A stretch of 64,000 bases of DNA from Gloeomargaritales cyanobacterium VI4D9 (GTDB taxonomy: Bacteria > Cyanobacteriota > Cyanobacteriia > Gloeomargaritales > Gloeomargaritaceae), in the NCBI GenBank assembly GCA_927797885.1, contig OV696605.1, positions 1,339,157 through 1,403,156 on the forward strand, read 5' to 3'. Below the pieces are notes generated by a model that made no database searches, had not been told where the DNA came from, and saw nothing but the letters and a program-made list of their open reading frames with translations. This document shows, one piece after another, positions 9,155 through 18,022 of this stretch. Within the stretch, counting starts at the first letter, position 1. Every line of letters starts with the position of its first letter. The position numbers were made by a program, and so were the translations under genes.

Positions 9155-9727
9155 CTAAATCAAAGCATCTTTATTCAATCGGTTTAACTCTGCCATTTGG
9201 TCACGGGCGTAGGCCTCAATCAATGCCGCCAGTGCGTTCGCCACTGAGGTGGTTTCCAGGGCATTGACCGGCACCGTCGGGGGACGATTGTGGGGACTGA
9301 GATACCCCAATGCCAACATGATTTCCTCCATCGGCCAGGCCGCCGGATTATCCGCATGACTCAGGCCAATCAACATGGGAATTTTCGCCCGATGACGCAT
9401 AAACGCCAAAATCCGACGGGCAGAGCGAAAATCCTGGGGACGGTGGGAACTCACCAGCAAAACAAACGCATGGGCTTTGCGGATGAGAATATCCCACATA
9501 AAATCAAATCGTTCCTGCCCCGGCGTACCGTATAGATGCAGAGCGACATTTTGCCCAAATTGCAACCGGCCAAAATCCATTGCTACGGTCGTTTTGGTTT
9601 TCAATGCCGCCGTTTCATCCGTCGCTTTGCGGTCCGTATCCACCGCTTCAATTTCGCTAATGGTACGAATAAAGCTGGATTTGCCTGCCCCCACCGGCCC
9701 CGTAACCACGATCCGCATGATTTCCAT
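9155..9727 (-). CDS. small Ras-like GTPase (MglA/Srprb-type)
   Basis: 190-residue P-loop GTPase. G1 is GPVGAGKSS (residues 9-17) and G3 is GTPGQERF. The G4 position reads GLSHAD instead of NKxD, an unusual guanine-specificity motif that also varies in other bacterial members of this group. Such GTPases pair with roadblock/LC7 proteins that regulate nucleotide state; MglA-MglB in polarity control and the Streptomyces conservons are known examples. Here a roadblock gene lies 18 bp upstream, which supports the same pairing. An alternative start is ATG at residue 4 (MRIVVTGP). The output pathway is unknown. Confidence 0.87.
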   Translation of the reverse strand: MEIMRIVVTGPVGAGKSSFIRTISEIEAVDTDRKATDETAALKTKTTVAMDFGRLQFGQNVALHLYGTPGQERFDFMWDILIRKAHAFVLLVSSHRPQDFRSARRILAFMRHRAKIPMLIGLSHADNPAAWPMEEIMLALGYLSPHNRPPTVPVNALETTSVANALAALIEAYARDQMAELNRLNKDALI

Positions 9728-9745
9728 ACGTGCCTTTTCCCCCTG

Positions 9746-10141
9746 TCAAAGACCAACGGGTTGTGCCAACCCCAGTAGTTGTTTGCGGAGTTCCCCAATC
9801 ACATTTTTGATTTCCAGATTGATCACCCCCAACTTGGCATTGTGATCCGCCAGGATCAAAAACACCGCCTCTTCGGTACAACTGGTGAGGATGCCGTAAC
9901 CCTGTTCCCCCTCCACCAGAATCCGGGCAATGTCCCCCCGATTCAGTTCCCGACCGATGCGCTCCCCCAAGGACAACATGGCGGCAGACATGGCAGCCAC
10001 CCGCTCCTCATCCATGCCCCCCGGTAAGCTACTGGCTAGGGTTAACCCATCCGGGGAGACCAGCGCCGCCCCCTGCACATTGCTCGCATTCGCCACAAAC
10101 TGTTGTAGCGTCATTTCCAACTTGGTCACATTAATCGCCAT
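9746..10141 (-). CDS. roadblock/LC7-domain protein
   Basis: 131 residues forming a single roadblock/LC7 domain (FVANASNVQGAALVSPDGLTLASSLPGG, then AAMSAAMLSLGERIGREL, and EAVFLILADHNAKLGVINLEI). Family members dimerise and act as GTPase-activating or scaffolding partners of MglA-like GTPases. The cognate GTPase is probably the product of the next gene, 18 bp downstream. It is second in the operon, after the globin gene. Confidence 0.87.
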   Translation of the reverse strand: MAINVTKLEMTLQQFVANASNVQGAALVSPDGLTLASSLPGGMDEERVAAMSAAMLSLGERIGRELNRGDIARILVEGEQGYGILTSCTEEAVFLILADHNAKLGVINLEIKNVIGELRKQLLGLAQPVGL

Positions 10142-10184
10142 AGGATAAACCTCAACCTCAAAAACAACCCATCAACACCCGCCC

Positions 10185-10727
10185 CTATACCTGCGCTGCG
10201 CCCTTGGCAATCAACCGTTGGAACAAAGCCTGTGTCCAACCCGTTTCCTGGAGCAAGGCTTCGGAATAGGCCTGCTCAATAAACGCCAAGTCAATCATGC
10301 AAATTTTACTTAGGGCATCACTGAGAACTTCTGGTTTGTGGTCACGGCGTAACTGTTGCCCCACAGCGGTTACGACCACCGCCATCGCTGGGACGACGTG
10401 TTGGGGACCAATCCCCGTCCGCACATGCACCAAACCAATCTTCCAACGGCAGTCCGCATAGGCCTTGCCCCAGCCATCAATGCCCGTGAACATCTCGTAA
10501 AACCATTGAATAAAGGTTTCCCGCAGGCGATGGATGCGCCCCTCCTTGGCATTGAGAATGGCATTCATCTCCTCATCTCGCCCCAAATAATCGTAAAAAA
10601 TATCCGCCATTTGGGGTGCAATGGTTTTGCCCCAGTCCGCCTCTTGTTTGAGCAACTCCTTATCCTGTTCATTCAACTGAACCCGTCGCACAATCGCTTC
10701 CATAAAGCTCAGCGGTTCCACGTTCAT
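10185..10727 (-). CDS. protoglobin/globin-sensor domain protein
   Basis: 180 residues with the fold signature of the globin-coupled-sensor/protoglobin family and no output domain attached. The proximal heme ligand is probably H101 in IGLVHVRTGIGP, the family's IGxxHxxxGL pattern. The helical N-terminus (VQLNEQDKELLKQEADWGK) and the FYDYLGRDEEM segment also fit. It is first in a five-gene operon with roadblock, GTPase, DUF4388 and hemerythrin genes, so it probably supplies a gas signal to the GTPase module in trans. Upstream is an AT-rich leader with a GTAN8TAC box about 85 bp before the start. Confidence 0.85.
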   Translation of the reverse strand: MNVEPLSFMEAIVRRVQLNEQDKELLKQEADWGKTIAPQMADIFYDYLGRDEEMNAILNAKEGRIHRLRETFIQWFYEMFTGIDGWGKAYADCRWKIGLVHVRTGIGPQHVVPAMAVVVTAVGQQLRRDHKPEVLSDALSKICMIDLAFIEQAYSEALLQETGWTQALFQRLIAKGAAQV

Positions 10728-10811
10728 ACCACCTCCTGCTTGAGGATTAACTATTCATTAAGGTAGCCATTTGGCTCATATCTATCCTGCTGGATATGTA
10801 ATTAAAAAAGG

Positions 10812-10825
10812 GTATTACAAACTAC
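10812..10825. promoter_or_regulatory. possible NtcA box (GTAN8TAC) upstream of globin operon
   Basis: GTA-TTACAAAC-TAC matches the palindromic NtcA consensus, in an AT-rich stretch about 85 bp upstream of the globin start. About 16 matches are expected by chance in a window this size, and I see no convincing -10 at the usual distance, so this is weak. Confidence 0.3.
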
Positions 10826-11388
10826 ATTTAACCTGCAAAAAGAATGAAATTAAAATAAAGAAATAAATAAAAAATAAAGATTATTCCGAGTGGTTAAAGC
10901 CCGTCCAAGAAGCCTGAAAAAAAACCGATTAGCCCAGAGTTTTCATGGGTTATGGCTCAAAATCCTATGCTCCCATCGAAGCAGTTTTGTAAAACCAATT
11001 ACAGTTGGTGATGATTTTAGCCACCATAGGTATTTATATCGCTCTTATTGTTGCTTCACCTGTGGCATCAGCTTCGCTTCCGGATTTGATTCTGTAGAAT
11101 TTCTATTCCTTGAATGCCTTCAACACGCAGGCTATGGGGGGCTCATTCTAACCATTACCAAGAAACACCAGAGTACAGCCTGTTCACAGATTCAAGAACA
11201 CAAAACATCGCGTTTCCAAAGCCTAACCTCAATGAGGTTAGGACAAATGGGTTGGCAACTGTATCCCGTAACCACTTAATAAGGTTCGAGGGCGTAGCCC
11301 CCGGCTTTGGTTCTGGATAGCATGGGTATTCCAGCGAGATAACCTGCCCGTGGTGCCAACCAATAGAGGTGCCCACGACCGACGGAAG
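10826..11388. other. gene-free stretch with decayed insertion-sequence debris
   Basis: No convincing gene. The stretch around 10960-11110 can be read as a short cysteine-containing peptide ending CCFTCGISFASG, faintly like the zinc-ribbon start of a small transposase, but there is no supported start or continuation. From 11280 to 11377 lies a relic with the MITE core (GAGGGCGTAGCCCCCGG, TTGGTTCTGGATAGCATGGG) ending in AATAGAGGTGCCC, the right end of the IS5-family element; its left end is missing. A stretch at 11251-11277 resembles one at 62523-62550. Confidence 0.5.
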
Positions 11389-11754
11389 CTAAAGTTTCCT
11401 GGGACGGTTATCCCTCAACTGCTTGAGTTTTCGACATAGGGTGGGCGTACTCGTAACCATTCCCGTTCTCCCTAAAAAGAGTTTTTGATACTCAACCAAG
11501 GTAGCATTTGGGTACTCTTCTACTAACATCTTCAAGGCTTCATAGTGCCGTTCTTGCCAGCGGGAAATACGGCCTCGATAGGGCTTTGGGGCAATCGAAC
11601 CTTCCCGCTTCATCTTATAGACCAGTTTCTGTACAAAAGAACTACTTACCTGAAACCGTTCTGCTAATTCGCTAAATGTCAATTTCGATTCATTGTACAC
11701 ATCCAGTATCTTTTGCCGTAAGTCAATGGAGTATGCCCTCATTTCGCTTCTCAA
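11389..11754 (-). pseudogene. IS630-family transposase, N-terminal remnant
   Basis: 121 residues beginning MRSEMRAYSIDLRQKILDVY and continuing with a helix-turn-helix (TFSELAERFQVSSSFVQKLV), typical of the DNA-binding half of IS630 transposases. The frame stops after LCRKLKQLRDNRPRKL, before the DDE catalytic domain, and no continuation is visible. It is therefore a truncated remnant, flanked downstream by MITE-like debris. Confidence 0.85.
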
Positions 11755-12067
11755 TTACTACTCTAATATCATAACCTATCTATATGAAACACGCCATACC
11801 AAATGGTGAGTAAGTGATCAGGTTAGGGTTATGGTTGGCCACGCTATGGCAATTTCAGACCATTTATGTGAACAACAAGGTTGCTTAGAATCAGAACGGG
11901 GCGATGCTCTCGAACCTTTGATCCTCTGAGTATAAAATTTTTACTCATCATTCAGGCGAGACTGCCATAGCTAATTCTAGGATTGAGGCGCACGGGCTGG
12001 ACACCGAATATTCCCGGTGGGTAGTAGCCATTACCCTAGGTTTTCTTTCAGCAGGTGATGTCAATCT
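11755..12067. other. gene-free stretch downstream of modBC
   Basis: 313 bp between the IS630 remnant and modBC. It includes TATGAAACACGCCATACCAA near 11782, possibly the outer end of the IS630 element. The plus strand is open from 11922 to a stop at 12072 without a start codon, and may be the tail of a lost gene. Nothing else is recognised. Confidence 0.4.
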
Positions 12068-13870
12068 TTAGGACTGGAGCAATAATAGCCTGTTACTTGG
12101 CAAACTCACTAACCAAGGGAATGGTTGCTTCTCCAGTAATTGCCATTTGTCTTTTAATAATTCCGTTTGCAGATGGTAATCATGGCTACCAGTGGGCGGT
12201 GCATGGAGTTTGAGATAGAGGGTCAGGCGGTGGGGCGTTTCGCTCGTCCAAGCGACCCAGGCGGGAAACGTATTGGGTTGATCAAGGTCAGGAGCAAAGG
12301 TGAGGTGATGGGCACGGATGCCAATGTGCGTATGTGCAGGGCTAAGGGGTTCGGCAATATGCAGGGTACACTGCCAATCACGGGCGTAAACCGTATGAGA
12401 ATCAATCATCTCAATTGTCGAAAAATTCTTACAACCCGTAAGTTGGGCAATGGTCAGGGTATGGGGATGGTCAAATACGGCGCGCTTGTGAGCGCAGGCG
12501 ATGGCTTTACCCCCAGACATAACCATTAACCTGTCGCAGACCCGATAGAGTTCCTCGAGGTTGTGGCTGACAAAGAGGGTACAGCCGCCGTAGTTCGCCA
12601 GGGTTTGGATCAACTGCTGTTCCATGTGGTGGCGCAGGTGGGTGTCCAGCGCCGCAAAAGGTTCATCCAGCAAGAGGGCTTCGGGTTCCGTCGCCAGTGC
12701 CCGTGCCAGAGCCACTCGCTGTTGTTGTCCGCCCGACAATTGATGGGGGTAGCGGTTTCCCAATCCCGATAGATGAAAGGCATCTAGGTAGTGGTGAATG
12801 CGCCGCCTGCGTTCCTGTTGGTCTAAGTGTTGGAGTCCAAAACCGATATTTTGGCTGACGGTCAGGTGCGGAAACAGGGCGTAGTGTTGAAAGACCAAGC
12901 TGACCTGGCGCCGATGGCTAGGGACATTGATCCCCTTCTGGGAGTCAAACAGGGTACGACCGTTGAGGACAATGCGCCCCCAAGTCGGAGTCTCCACCCC
13001 GGCAATGCACTTAAGGGTCATGCTTTTGCCCGAACCCGACCCCCCCAAAATTCCCAAGCTCTCCGACTCTGCCTGAAACGCCAACTGGAGGCAAAAACTG
13101 CCCAGACGCTTTTCTATATCCACCGCCAGCCCCGTCCCCTTGACCGTGGCAATGGGAACCGTCGGGTTTGCCCCTGCATACCGCAGTTGCACCCTAGGAA
13201 ACTTTTGGGGATGCCCTAGCCACAGATTGACCAACGCAATCCCCGTGAAAGAAAGCCCCATGATTGCCCCTGTCCAGAGCCACGCCTCCGCCACATCCCC
13301 CGCCTCCACAGCGAAATAGATTGCCATCGGCATCGTCTGGGTTTCCCCTTTAATGTTGCCCGCCAACATCAGGGTTGCCCCAAATTCCCCCAGTGCCCTG
13401 GCAAAAGATAGCACCGTGCCCGCCGCCACCCCCGGCAGGGACAAGGGCAAAAGAATCTGCCAAAAGGTACGCCAAGGGTTAGCTCCCAAGGTTTGGGCGA
13501 CCGCCACCAGGCTGTGATCCACCTGGGCAAACGCCCCCGCCACCGTTTTGTACATCAGGGGAAATGCCACCACCGCCGCCGCGATTACCCCCCCGTACCA
13601 AGTGAACACTACCGAAAAATTAAACTGCGCCAGCCAATGCCCCAGCCAGCCATTTTTGCCAAAGAGCACCAACAGGATAAACCCCACCACCGTCGGCGGC
13701 AGTACCAAGGGAGCCAAAAAAATTCCCTCCAGCAAAGATTTCCAGCGCCCCCGATAGCCCAGCATGGCATAAGCCGTGCCCAGTCCTAAAAAAAAGACCA
13801 CAACTGTTGCGACCCCAGCAATTTTTAGGGAAATCCAGAAGGGTGAAAAGTCCAGATTATCCCAGTTCAT
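12068..13870 (-). CDS. modBC: molybdate ABC transporter, permease-ATPase fusion ModBC
   Basis: 600-residue fusion protein for molybdate import across the inner membrane. Residues 1 to about 225 are the ModB permease with about five hydrophobic helices and the EAA-type loop (VAVAQTLGANPWRTFWQILLP). The following ABC ATPase contains Walker A GGSGSGKS, signature LSGGQQQR and Walker B LLLDEP. The last 100 or so residues are a Mop/TOBE-like regulatory tail. Fusion of ModB and ModC is known in cyanobacteria. The start is ATG at 13870, overlapping the modA stop as TGATG, so translation is coupled. Its place beside the nif cluster fits the molybdenum demand of FeMo-cofactor. Confidence 0.95.
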   Translation of the reverse strand: MNWDNLDFSPFWISLKIAGVATVVVFFLGLGTAYAMLGYRGRWKSLLEGIFLAPLVLPPTVVGFILLVLFGKNGWLGHWLAQFNFSVVFTWYGGVIAAAVVAFPLMYKTVAGAFAQVDHSLVAVAQTLGANPWRTFWQILLPLSLPGVAAGTVLSFARALGEFGATLMLAGNIKGETQTMPMAIYFAVEAGDVAEAWLWTGAIMGLSFTGIALVNLWLGHPQKFPRVQLRYAGANPTVPIATVKGTGLAVDIEKRLGSFCLQLAFQAESESLGILGGSGSGKSMTLKCIAGVETPTWGRIVLNGRTLFDSQKGINVPSHRRQVSLVFQHYALFPHLTVSQNIGFGLQHLDQQERRRRIHHYLDAFHLSGLGNRYPHQLSGGQQQRVALARALATEPEALLLDEPFAALDTHLRHHMEQQLIQTLANYGGCTLFVSHNLEELYRVCDRLMVMSGGKAIACAHKRAVFDHPHTLTIAQLTGCKNFSTIEMIDSHTVYARDWQCTLHIAEPLSPAHTHIGIRAHHLTFAPDLDQPNTFPAWVAWTSETPHRLTLYLKLHAPPTGSHDYHLQTELLKDKWQLLEKQPFPWLVSLPSNRLLLLQS

Positions 13871-14661
13871 CAACGCACCATGCCAAAACCGTACTTGCTG
13901 AAGACCGGGCGGGCGCGGGAGCTAGTGAGAAACGCCACATAAGCCTGAGCGGATTTCTGTTGGCGACTGGCAGACACCACCGCAATAGGATAGACAACCG
14001 GCGCATGGGAATCCTTGGGAGCCACAGCCACCTGCCTAACCCGTTGGCTGATTTTGGCATCGGTCATAAACACAATCCCCGCATCGGCATTGCCGCTCTC
14101 CACCGTAGCCAGCACATTGCGGGCGGTATTACCCAGCACCAGCTTGGGGCGCAGTTGTTCCCAAATGCCCAGGGATCGCAATACTTCCTCAGCATATTGT
14201 CCTACAGGAACAGATCGAGGTTCCCCCATAGCAATGCGCTTCACCTCATTTTTAGTCAGTTGGCGAAAATCCGTCAGCACCAGGGAAGAATTGCGGGGAA
14301 CCACCAAAGCCAGTTGATTGCTCACCAGACTGCGGCGGGTTTCCGGGAGAATCAGCCCCTTGGCTTGCAGGGCATCCATCTGTTTACTGGCACCGGAGAT
14401 AAACACATCAATAGGTGCACCCCGCTCGATCTGCTGTTGGAGGGAACCGGGAGCCGTAAAACTGTACTTCACCGTGATCCCGGGATGGGCTGATTGAAAA
14501 AGGGGCGTGAGTTCTTTTAGGGCATCTTGCAAGCTACTGGCTGACCCCACCAACAGGGTGACAGGTTCGGCGACCGCCCCACTGGGTAGAGCCAACTTCA
14601 GGGCAATGGTCAGGGCGAATGCCAAAAAAAAGCAAAGTAATGGACGGAACTTCAGGGTCAT
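13870..14661 (-). CDS. modA: molybdate-binding periplasmic protein ModA
   Basis: 263-residue substrate-binding protein that delivers molybdate (or tungstate) to the ModBC transporter. The signal peptide covers about the first 32 residues and ends GAVAEPV. Family segments are LLVGSASSLQDALKEL, YSFTAPGSLQQQIERGAPIDVFISG and ANADAGIVFMTDA-type ligand loops (here ESGNADAGIVFMTDAKI). I chose ATG 14661, because a longer reading would need a TTG codon and would displace the signal peptide. It is followed directly by modBC. The 292 bp upstream hold no gene and presumably the promoter. Confidence 0.95.
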   Translation of the reverse strand: MTLKFRPLLCFFLAFALTIALKLALPSGAVAEPVTLLVGSASSLQDALKELTPLFQSAHPGITVKYSFTAPGSLQQQIERGAPIDVFISGASKQMDALQAKGLILPETRRSLVSNQLALVVPRNSSLVLTDFRQLTKNEVKRIAMGEPRSVPVGQYAEEVLRSLGIWEQLRPKLVLGNTARNVLATVESGNADAGIVFMTDAKISQRVRQVAVAPKDSHAPVVYPIAVVSASRQQKSAQAYVAFLTSSRARPVFSKYGFGMVR

Positions 14662-14953
14662 CTGGGAGCCATCAATAGGGAATACTAGGAATAGAGTTCC
14701 ATGATTCAATTAACCCTTTGGTAGCTTACATAGCAGAATTTATATACAAAATTCACAGAGTTCTCCCCAGGAGATTGATGCCGGTAGAAATTACATCAAA
14801 AATCCCCATTTAACTCCTCCCAAATCGGAGCATTTTGGGTGAATGTTAGGTTAACAAATCAGGGGTTTTCCTATGGAGATATTGGGGAAAAATCGGGGCG
14901 GGGCTAAAACATTGCTGTTAGAGACACCAGCCCCTTGTTGCTCAACGTCATTG

Positions 14954-15592
14954 CTAATCTACGGGGGTGGAAACCGCCAGGTCGTGGTGGCGCACCCGCA
15001 GAATTTCAGGATGCTCCAAACAGTACTGTTGGAAGGCAGTCATTTCCACAGGTGGCGTATTTTCCAAGTAAGCGGCTTCCGCTTGCAGGTCTTCGACGAG
15101 TGCCCACGCCTTCACACAGGCATCGCTATCAAACCCTTCAGCACTACAAATAGAGCGGGCATTCGCAATCGCATTGGTCAGATTTCTAGCTAAGACCGAG
15201 GATTTGGGATTTTCCAGATAATCCCCCCGATTGAGGATATTGGTCAAGGTCACCATCCCCAGCAGGGTACCTTGAATCACCGACGCAACCCGGATGCCCG
15301 TATTGGCAAATAGGCGAGCTACATATTCAACTCCTAAATCGGGATTGACCGTGATGCAGGGTTTGGTCATGATTTCGTAAATCCGCATCTTGTTGGGGTC
15401 TTTGCCATAGGCAACTACCTTGTAAACGATGTCGGTTTGGGTGACAATCCCATAGGCATCATCGGGGTCACGGACATCCACAATCAAAGCTCCCAAACCT
15501 TTGAGGCGCATCAATTTGATTGCCTCCGCAACGGTGGCAGAACCTTTGACCAAAGGTACATCGGTGGTCATGATGTCAATGGCGCGCAACAT
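14954..15592 (-). CDS. CBS-CP12 fusion protein
   Basis: 212 residues. Two CBS motifs (about residues 8-60 and 72-122) form an adenylate-binding Bateman module. A CP12-like tail follows from about 145, with C149 and C159 (CSAEGFDSDAC) and the core AWALVEDLQAEAAY at 162-175. CP12 is the redox switch that bundles phosphoribulokinase and GAPDH in the Calvin cycle. CBS-CP12 fusions are known in cyanobacteria, and one is linked to heterocysts. In the C-terminal pair only C191 remains; the position expected for its partner is V200, so only the N-terminal disulfide can form. It is the last gene of the nifE-to-fdxB run, suggesting carbon metabolism is adjusted during nitrogen fixation. Confidence 0.9.
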   Translation of the reverse strand: MLRAIDIMTTDVPLVKGSATVAEAIKLMRLKGLGALIVDVRDPDDAYGIVTQTDIVYKVVAYGKDPNKMRIYEIMTKPCITVNPDLGVEYVARLFANTGIRVASVIQGTLLGMVTLTNILNRGDYLENPKSSVLARNLTNAIANARSICSAEGFDSDACVKAWALVEDLQAEAAYLENTPPVEMTAFQQYCLEHPEILRVRHHDLAVSTPVD

Positions 15593-15635
15593 GATTTTTC
15601 TCCTTTTTTGGATAGAGTGGGATAGATGAGGCTGG

Positions 15636-15929
15636 TTAGTTCAACGATTGCGCCGCATGGGTGTAGCAATTTTTGGGACAAATGCGGGAGCAAGCCTGAC
15701 AGCCAATGCACAGTTCCGGGTGTGCAATGGTCATCACTTTGCGTTCGCTTTCTTCCTCGTCTTCATCGACAAATTCAAATTCATCGTTCACCGCCTGTAA
15801 ATGCAGAACATTTCTGCCACAGACTTTCAAACAACGACCACAACCCAAACATTTGGTGATGTCAATTGCTTGCACAAATTTGGGAACCCAGGTGGTTCCA
15901 CTTTGGGTCAATGCAGTTAAGTAAGCCAT
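15636..15929 (-). CDS. fdxB: nif-specific ferredoxin III (2[4Fe-4S])
   Basis: 97-residue bacterial-type ferredoxin. Two cluster motifs are visible, [14 protein letters not shown] and [14 protein letters not shown], separated by an acidic insert ([16 protein letters not shown]) typical of the FdxB/ferredoxin III group. The N-terminus [21 protein letters not shown] also matches that group. It probably donates electrons to nitrogenase or to cofactor assembly. It lies between fdxH and the CBS-CP12 gene on the same strand. Confidence 0.93.
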   Translation of the reverse strand: MAYLTALTQSGTTWVPKFVQAIDITKCLGCGRCLKVCGRNVLHLQAVNDEFEFVDEDEEESERKVMTIAHPELCIGCQACSRICPKNCYTHAAQSLN

Positions 15930-15977
15930 GATTGATTCCCCTCTAAGGTGATGGAACTGTGATGCTGAAAAACTCGA

Positions 15978-16070
15978 TTAAAATCTGCTCTCCAACGGCG
16001 GCGGGTAACGAATGCGGTTGACAATTCGCTTGGGATGAAAGGGGATCAGTGGGTTAAATGTGGGCATCAT
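15978..16070 (-). CDS. possible 30-residue basic peptide
   Basis: A short frame beginning MMPTFNPLIPFHPKRIVNRI and ending just before fdxB. The start lies only 5 bp after the fdxH stop, and the peptide is rich in Pro and Arg. There is no strong ribosome binding site. It could be a real small gene of the cluster or chance; conservation would decide. Confidence 0.35.
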   Translation of the reverse strand: MMPTFNPLIPFHPKRIVNRIRYPPPLESRF

Positions 16071-16075
16071 AATTC

Positions 16076-16707
<632 letters not shown>

Positions 16708-16712
16708 GGTTT

Positions 16713-17465
16713 TTACTCCTGAAAAAGATGGCTACAAACTGGACATTCTGGCTCCCGAAAGGTGCGTAGTTTCTGAAAATGGAGTGCGTTCAAATTCATC
16801 ACGAATAGTTCTCCCAAAAGGGTAGGAGCAATGCCGGTGATGAACTTAATCACCTCCAGGGCAGTCAGACACGCTAAAGTGCCAGAAACCGCTCCTAGCA
16901 CCCCAAAGCCACGCCGATCCCAAGGGGGAAATTCGGGGTAGAGACACCTCAAGCAGGGAGTTTTTCCAGGTACGATTGTGGTCAGGTAGGCGGACATTTC
17001 ATCCATCGCTGATTCCACGAAAGGTTTGCGCTGTTCTACGCAGGTTTGATTGAGTAAAGAGCGCTCCTCAAAGTTGTGGGTGCAACTGACCGCTAGATCG
17101 CATCTTTCGATCAGCGACACCCGATTTGCTTCGGTCAAATACTCAGGAATTGCCTCAATCACCACATCGGGATTGATGGATTGCAGGGTATTTTTTGCCT
17201 GCCAAACCCTGGGTTTGCCTACCCAATCGTGGGTCATCAGCACTTGGCGATTCATGTCATCGAGGCGCAAATTGCCACCCCGCACAAGAATTAGTTTGCC
17301 GATTCCCGCCACCGCCAAATAGAGGGCGACGGTTCCCCCCAGCCCACCCACTCCCGTAATCAGCACCGTAGATTTCTTAAGGGCAATCTGGGCTGATTCG
17401 CCAAAGTTGGGCAGTTGCATCTGGCGGCGATAGCGTTCCAGTTCTTGGGGGGATAGGGCGACCAT
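16713..17465 (-). CDS. hesA: HesA, MoeB/ThiF-family adenylyltransferase
   Basis: 250-residue E1-like enzyme. The nucleotide-binding loop is TGVGGLGGTVALYLAVAGIG near the N-terminus, and the structural zinc is held by CLRC and a later CPVC. MoeB/ThiF relatives adenylate a small sulfur carrier's C-terminus. HesA is required for efficient nitrogen fixation in cyanobacteria and is proposed to act in molybdenum/cofactor processing; its exact substrate is not settled. It lies between nifW and hesB. Confidence 0.93.
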   Translation of the reverse strand: MVALSPQELERYRRQMQLPNFGESAQIALKKSTVLITGVGGLGGTVALYLAVAGIGKLILVRGGNLRLDDMNRQVLMTHDWVGKPRVWQAKNTLQSINPDVVIEAIPEYLTEANRVSLIERCDLAVSCTHNFEERSLLNQTCVEQRKPFVESAMDEMSAYLTTIVPGKTPCLRCLYPEFPPWDRRGFGVLGAVSGTLACLTALEVIKFITGIAPTLLGELFVMNLNALHFQKLRTFREPECPVCSHLFQE

Positions 17466-17474
17466 CTGCGTCCC

Positions 17475-17786
17475 TCACTCCTCCTTGATTTCTGACACCA
17501 GCACCACATTGGGCTTGGCGTCTTGGAATACCTTGAACAGTTTTTGCTCTGGAGCGGAAGAGGACAAAAACAGTTCATAGGCGGCTTGCAATGCCTCACG
17601 ATAGCGGTCGAGTCTTGTCTGGGGATCAAGAGTTTCTTGGTCAATTTCTGCCTTCAGTTGGGAGAATTTTTGCAGGATGTGCAAACGATTCACATTCACT
17701 ACCTTGGGATCGTAGGGCAGTGCCAGAAATTGAAAGAAATCCTCGGCATTGGTGAGTTTGTTGAATTCCTCTAGGGTGCCTGTCAT
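17475..17786 (-). CDS. nifW: nitrogenase stabilising/protective protein NifW
   Basis: 103-residue NifW. It begins MTGTLEEFNKLTNAEDFFQF, has the conserved LPYDPKVVNVNRLHILQKF core, and ends in an acidic tail. NifW is thought to interact with apo-MoFe protein and protect or help mature it under oxygen. The start ATG 17786 overlaps the stop of the DUF683 gene by 4 bp, indicating coupling. An upstream frame extension (cysteine-rich) is not part of the family. Confidence 0.93.
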   Translation of the reverse strand: MTGTLEEFNKLTNAEDFFQFLALPYDPKVVNVNRLHILQKFSQLKAEIDQETLDPQTRLDRYREALQAAYELFLSSSAPEQKLFKVFQDAKPNVVLVSEIKEE

Positions 17787-18004
17787 GGTGTGCGCTCCAA
17801 TTTTGCAAGCTGTTTTTTGAGGCAATCAATCTGGTGGAAAATCTCGTAGGTTTGACTTGCCACCGTCATCAACTGCTCGTAGTTGGTCGGCAATCCCTCT
17901 GCGAGGTCATGTAAGTCCATCTTCATCTGTCCTGCTTTGCTATTCAGGCGACGAATTTGGCTTTTTAACTCCTCTACGCTGAGGTTTTCTACGGTTTGTG
18001 TCAT
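17783..18004 (-). CDS. NifX-associated small helical protein (DUF683/CCE_0567 family)
   Basis: 73 residues from MTQTVENLSVEELKSQIRRL, almost entirely helical, with coiled-coil spacing through KKQLAKLERTP. Members of the DUF683 family occur next to nifX and DUF269 in nif clusters; the Cyanothece protein CCE_0567 is a helical hairpin that forms tetramers. Function is unknown, perhaps metal or cofactor handling. It overlaps nifW by 4 bp and follows the DUF269 gene by 18 bp. Confidence 0.9.
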   Translation of the reverse strand: MTQTVENLSVEELKSQIRRLNSKAGQMKMDLHDLAEGLPTNYEQLMTVASQTYEIFHQIDCLKKQLAKLERTP

Positions 18005-18022
18005 GGCGTTTTCCCCCATCCT

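Noticed and set aside
10890-11279. 129-codon frame in the gap upstream of the globin operon
   Set aside because: No ribosome site, mixed low-similarity content, and part lies in repeat debris; at most a transposase relic.
11922-12072. 50-codon open stretch ending TLGFLSAGDVNL
   Set aside because: No start codon and no recognised similarity; possibly a gene tail but not supportable.
13807-14493. 228-codon plus-strand frame across modA
   Set aside because: Overlaps modA and modBC fully; no motif and no start signal.
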